This document shows positions 48,501-50,720 of a stretch of DNA of 50,720 bases, piece after piece (position 1 is the first letter of the stretch; the number at the start of each line of letters is the position of its first letter). Under the pieces are notes generated by a model that was not told the DNA's origin, did not search any database, and saw nothing but the letters and a program-made list of their open reading frames with translations. The position numbers were made by a program, and so were the translations under genes. Origin of the DNA: Paramecium octaurelia (Eukaryota; Ciliophora; Oligohymenophorea; Peniculida; Parameciidae); NCBI GenBank assembly GCA_905182995.1, contig CAJJDP010000048.1:498223-548942 (forward strand), written 5' to 3'.

Positions 48501-49854
48501 ATAGCAGTGTATGTCTCAAAATAGATAACACACAAGCATCAGATTGATTGCTGATTTGAAGGTAGCACACATAATTGAAAACGTGGAACACGACCTATGA
48601 TATAAAATACGTTAACAATTCTCAAATGCGTTCCAGTAGAGGTGATAGAAGAGGAATTCAAAATGTTAAAAAACAATATCATGATTAATAAGTTGGAACA
48701 TTCAAACCAAAAGCAAATTTAAGGGTTTAGTCTCAATTTTTAATAGAGCAGTTGTAGATGCAGTAAATATGAGGCTGCATACTGAATTGAGTTATGTATT
48801 GAAACACTGTTTTATCATTCCAAATAAACATCACTAGACAGTTTAGCTTCAAATCAGCAATCTAAGATGCAAGCTGAACATTTATTATGGTTTCGAAATA
48901 AGTAAAATAAGTAACCAAAATACTAACTATTATCTTATTTTGTGGAAGAAGCTGGAAATAATTGTAGCCATATTACTATTTAAATATTAAAAGGTTGAAA
49001 ATTTTGTGCAAGAGGTGAGAAGCAGCTAGTATAATTAGATTGCTCAAAGAAATCAAGATTCATCAAGATGGATAAATATTTCCCTTATCCAACTCATCAC
49101 TAACAGGACGGTAATAAGTTGATCAAGTTATTAGCTCATCTTACTCAATGGTAGTTTTTTAGTCTCTTTAAAAGTAGTCTCTCGAATACTTCGGGTTAAA
49201 TTAAGGTAATATATGCTTTTTAGTTTTTTAAGTTTTAATGCTGGGAACTGATGATCTACATAGCCCCAAATTGATTCTAGTATTTACAAAAGACAATCAT
49301 TCTTGCAGGCTTTCCTCAATTTTATTGGAAACTTTTTTAACGTATCATACATGCTGTACTTTATGTAGTTTAGGACATTATCATTTGTCCAATTATTGCT
49401 TTTATAAAGAATTTATGTTTTCTCACTCAAAAAATGATGCTAAAGTTGCCAATATTTTCACAGCCTGCATGAGCAATTATGCAAATTATATATATTATAT
49501 ATTGACATTTTCTTAATAATGATTCTTTTCTATATCACCTCCTACATCGTGAACAATTAATTATACGAGTCTTTCACATGAACTTAATGTGCTTATATGA
49601 GCTGCTAGCTCTCTACTTACAAAGCACTGACATTTCTAATATTTGTGTTTAGCCTAGAACTAACTGGTTAATAAATAAATCATTATATCTCATGATTATA
49701 CCCTTTTCCAAATCACATGGGTTTATTGAAGATTATCATTTTTTTTTGGGATACTTTAGACATAGTCAAGTTGGTTGGACAATTTAGAAGACATCAGTTA
49801 AAAATTGTAATCCTTGTTGTGAACTTCATTTCCTCCTAATGTAGTCTTTTGTTT
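48501..49854 (+). repeat. Repeat block Y, copy 2
   Basis: Aligns with 46904-48080. It carries extra blocks of about 120 bp (near 48983-49105) and 60 bp (near 49438-49495). Homology stops exactly where the G-rich tract begins. Confidence 0.85.
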
Positions 49855-50054
49855 TGGGGTTGGGTTTGGTTTGACTCTAAACTGAGAGAGATAAAACAAT
49901 ACGTCTATGTTCTATCTCTCTCGTTTATACTAAGTACGGTCGGGGTTGGGGCATACGGTTCTAAAAAGTTGAATCGGGTGAAAACCCGATTTTTCGCGAA
50001 CCATTTTTAAGAAAGATGCAGTTACACAATCTTCAAATTAAGAAACAGTTTTGC
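49855..50054 (+). other. ~200-bp insertion with telomere-like G tracts and two hairpins
   Basis: It joins repeat block Y to block X. It opens with GGGGTTGGGTTTGG, a run of mixed G4T2/G3T3-like units as in Paramecium telomeres, and has a second tract TCGGGGTTGGGG at 49941-49952. Hairpin 1 (49880-49927) has a perfect 10-bp stem GAGAGAGATA/TATCTCTCTC extended by AAAC/GTTT. Hairpin 2 (49973-49992) has an 8-bp stem AATCGGGT/ACCCGATT closed by a GAAA tetraloop, inside an outer GGTTC/GAACC pairing (49958-49962 with 49999-50003). G+C is well above the surroundings. A structured RNA gene or a healed and rejoined chromosome end are both possible. Confidence 0.6.
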
Positions 50055-50720
50055 ATTGCGTAGGCTAAGTGAATTAATATTTAAATGGCCAACACACATT
50101 ACTAGCAAAAGCGTACACCCATTATTGTATGATAAAATATGCTTTAAACACTAATGTTCTGCATATGTTGCAACCATCATAGCAGAAATAATTGTAATTT
50201 CCGTTGGTATAAACTGTGTCAATTCCTTAAGTTTACCTGTAAATTAGGTTGAAAAATTAACCAACTACACAAGATAAATATCACATTAATAATAAGGCAC
50301 ATCAACAACACAAGTTTAAATAATAATAGTTTTCAATTAGACAGCTGATATTACTAGTCGAGCATTTCAGACCCATCAAATTAACAAGTCTTTAAAGGTA
50401 TGTAATTCCTGCACAGGCATTAAAATTAAAAAAAACCACCGCTACAACATCAAAATACAAGACTATCAGAACAGTTTAAACTTTGTTTAGAAGAGTCCTA
50501 ATAGACATCATAAACTTTTAATATATGCATATAATTAATGCTTTAACTTCTAGTATGCCCTTTAATACAGTAATTACATATACAAGTTATTGTTCTTAAA
50601 ATTAAAATTAACCGAAATTAGCATAATTATGAACCATATTATCAAATATCCTTAAAACATTCCTCTGTGCAATAGAATCTATACAACACAGGAATGTGCA
50701 TATGGTTTATGAAGCACTGC
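50055..50720 (+). repeat. Repeat block X, copy 2
   Basis: Nearly the same as 45840-46498. Here it follows block Y, whereas in the first copy it precedes block Y, so the blocks are arranged as a head-to-tail array that runs off the window. Confidence 0.85.

Noticed and set aside
48983..49105. Extra block in block Y copy 2 as an IES
   Set aside because: TA is present near both ends, but precise excision would leave three bases not found in the other copy.
49856..50054. Telomerase RNA gene on the minus strand
   Set aside because: The C-rich template-like sequence would lie near the 3' end, with no pseudoknot region or T-run terminator after it, so the known layout does not fit. Kept only as a point to test.
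1..50720. CRISPR arrays, ribosome binding sites, operons
   Set aside because: Not expected in a ciliate nuclear genome, and no evenly spaced short repeats were seen.

Overview
The window is nuclear DNA of a ciliate, very probably a Paramecium of the aurelia group. Only TGA acts as a stop: long frames open only when TAA and TAG are read as glutamine. DNA is about 70% A+T, introns are 22-29 nt (mostly GTA...TAG), and the protein families are typical of Paramecium: WD40 arrays behind pentapeptide repeats, DUF4215 cysteine-rich membrane proteins and TPR proteins. ORF calls made with the standard code are misleading here, so genes were read with code 6. Several TA-bounded insertions look like Paramecium internal eliminated sequences (IESs). 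This suggests germline (micronuclear) or incompletely rearranged DNA rather than a clean macronuclear chromosome.

Layout. 0-5 kb: a 5'-truncated cysteine-rich membrane protein gene, a WD40 relic and an intact 489-aa WD40 gene. 5-7.5 kb: an unidentified relic and an internally deleted thioredoxin reductase relic. 7.8-12 kb: a membrane protein gene with a 22-nt intron, a small secreted-protein candidate, and a convergent ciliate membrane protein gene with one frameshift. 12-17.3 kb: mostly no recognisable genes. 17.3-20 kb: an intact 893-aa protein with pentapeptide repeats and 14 WD40 repeats. 20-25 kb: richer in G+C, with broken frames. 25-29 kb: an intact 1,180-aa cysteine-rich membrane protein gene filling a TATA-bounded segment that is missing from another copy of the same locus in this window. 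29-38 kb: noncoding DNA, tRNA-Cys(GCA), an asparagine synthetase relic, and a TPR pseudogene in which the TPR units carry near-identical introns and the last unit carries a 26-bp IES. 38-50.7 kb: degenerate cysteine-rich sequence in several diverged copies, ending near a telomere-like G-rich tract with two strong hairpins.

Five single n characters (23739, 30414, 39360, 43325, 48499) join contigs. At each n the flanking sequence is repeated for about 1.1-2 kb. The first three pairs are essentially identical and are probably unmerged contig overlaps; the last two are clearly diverged. The first join is the most informative: the contig ending at 23738 reads straight across the 25-29 kb gene segment and across a 49-bp IES, so it records an alternative DNA rearrangement that deletes a whole intact gene. 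The genes do not form a pathway or operon, and no regulatory sites were recognised beyond the tRNA terminator.
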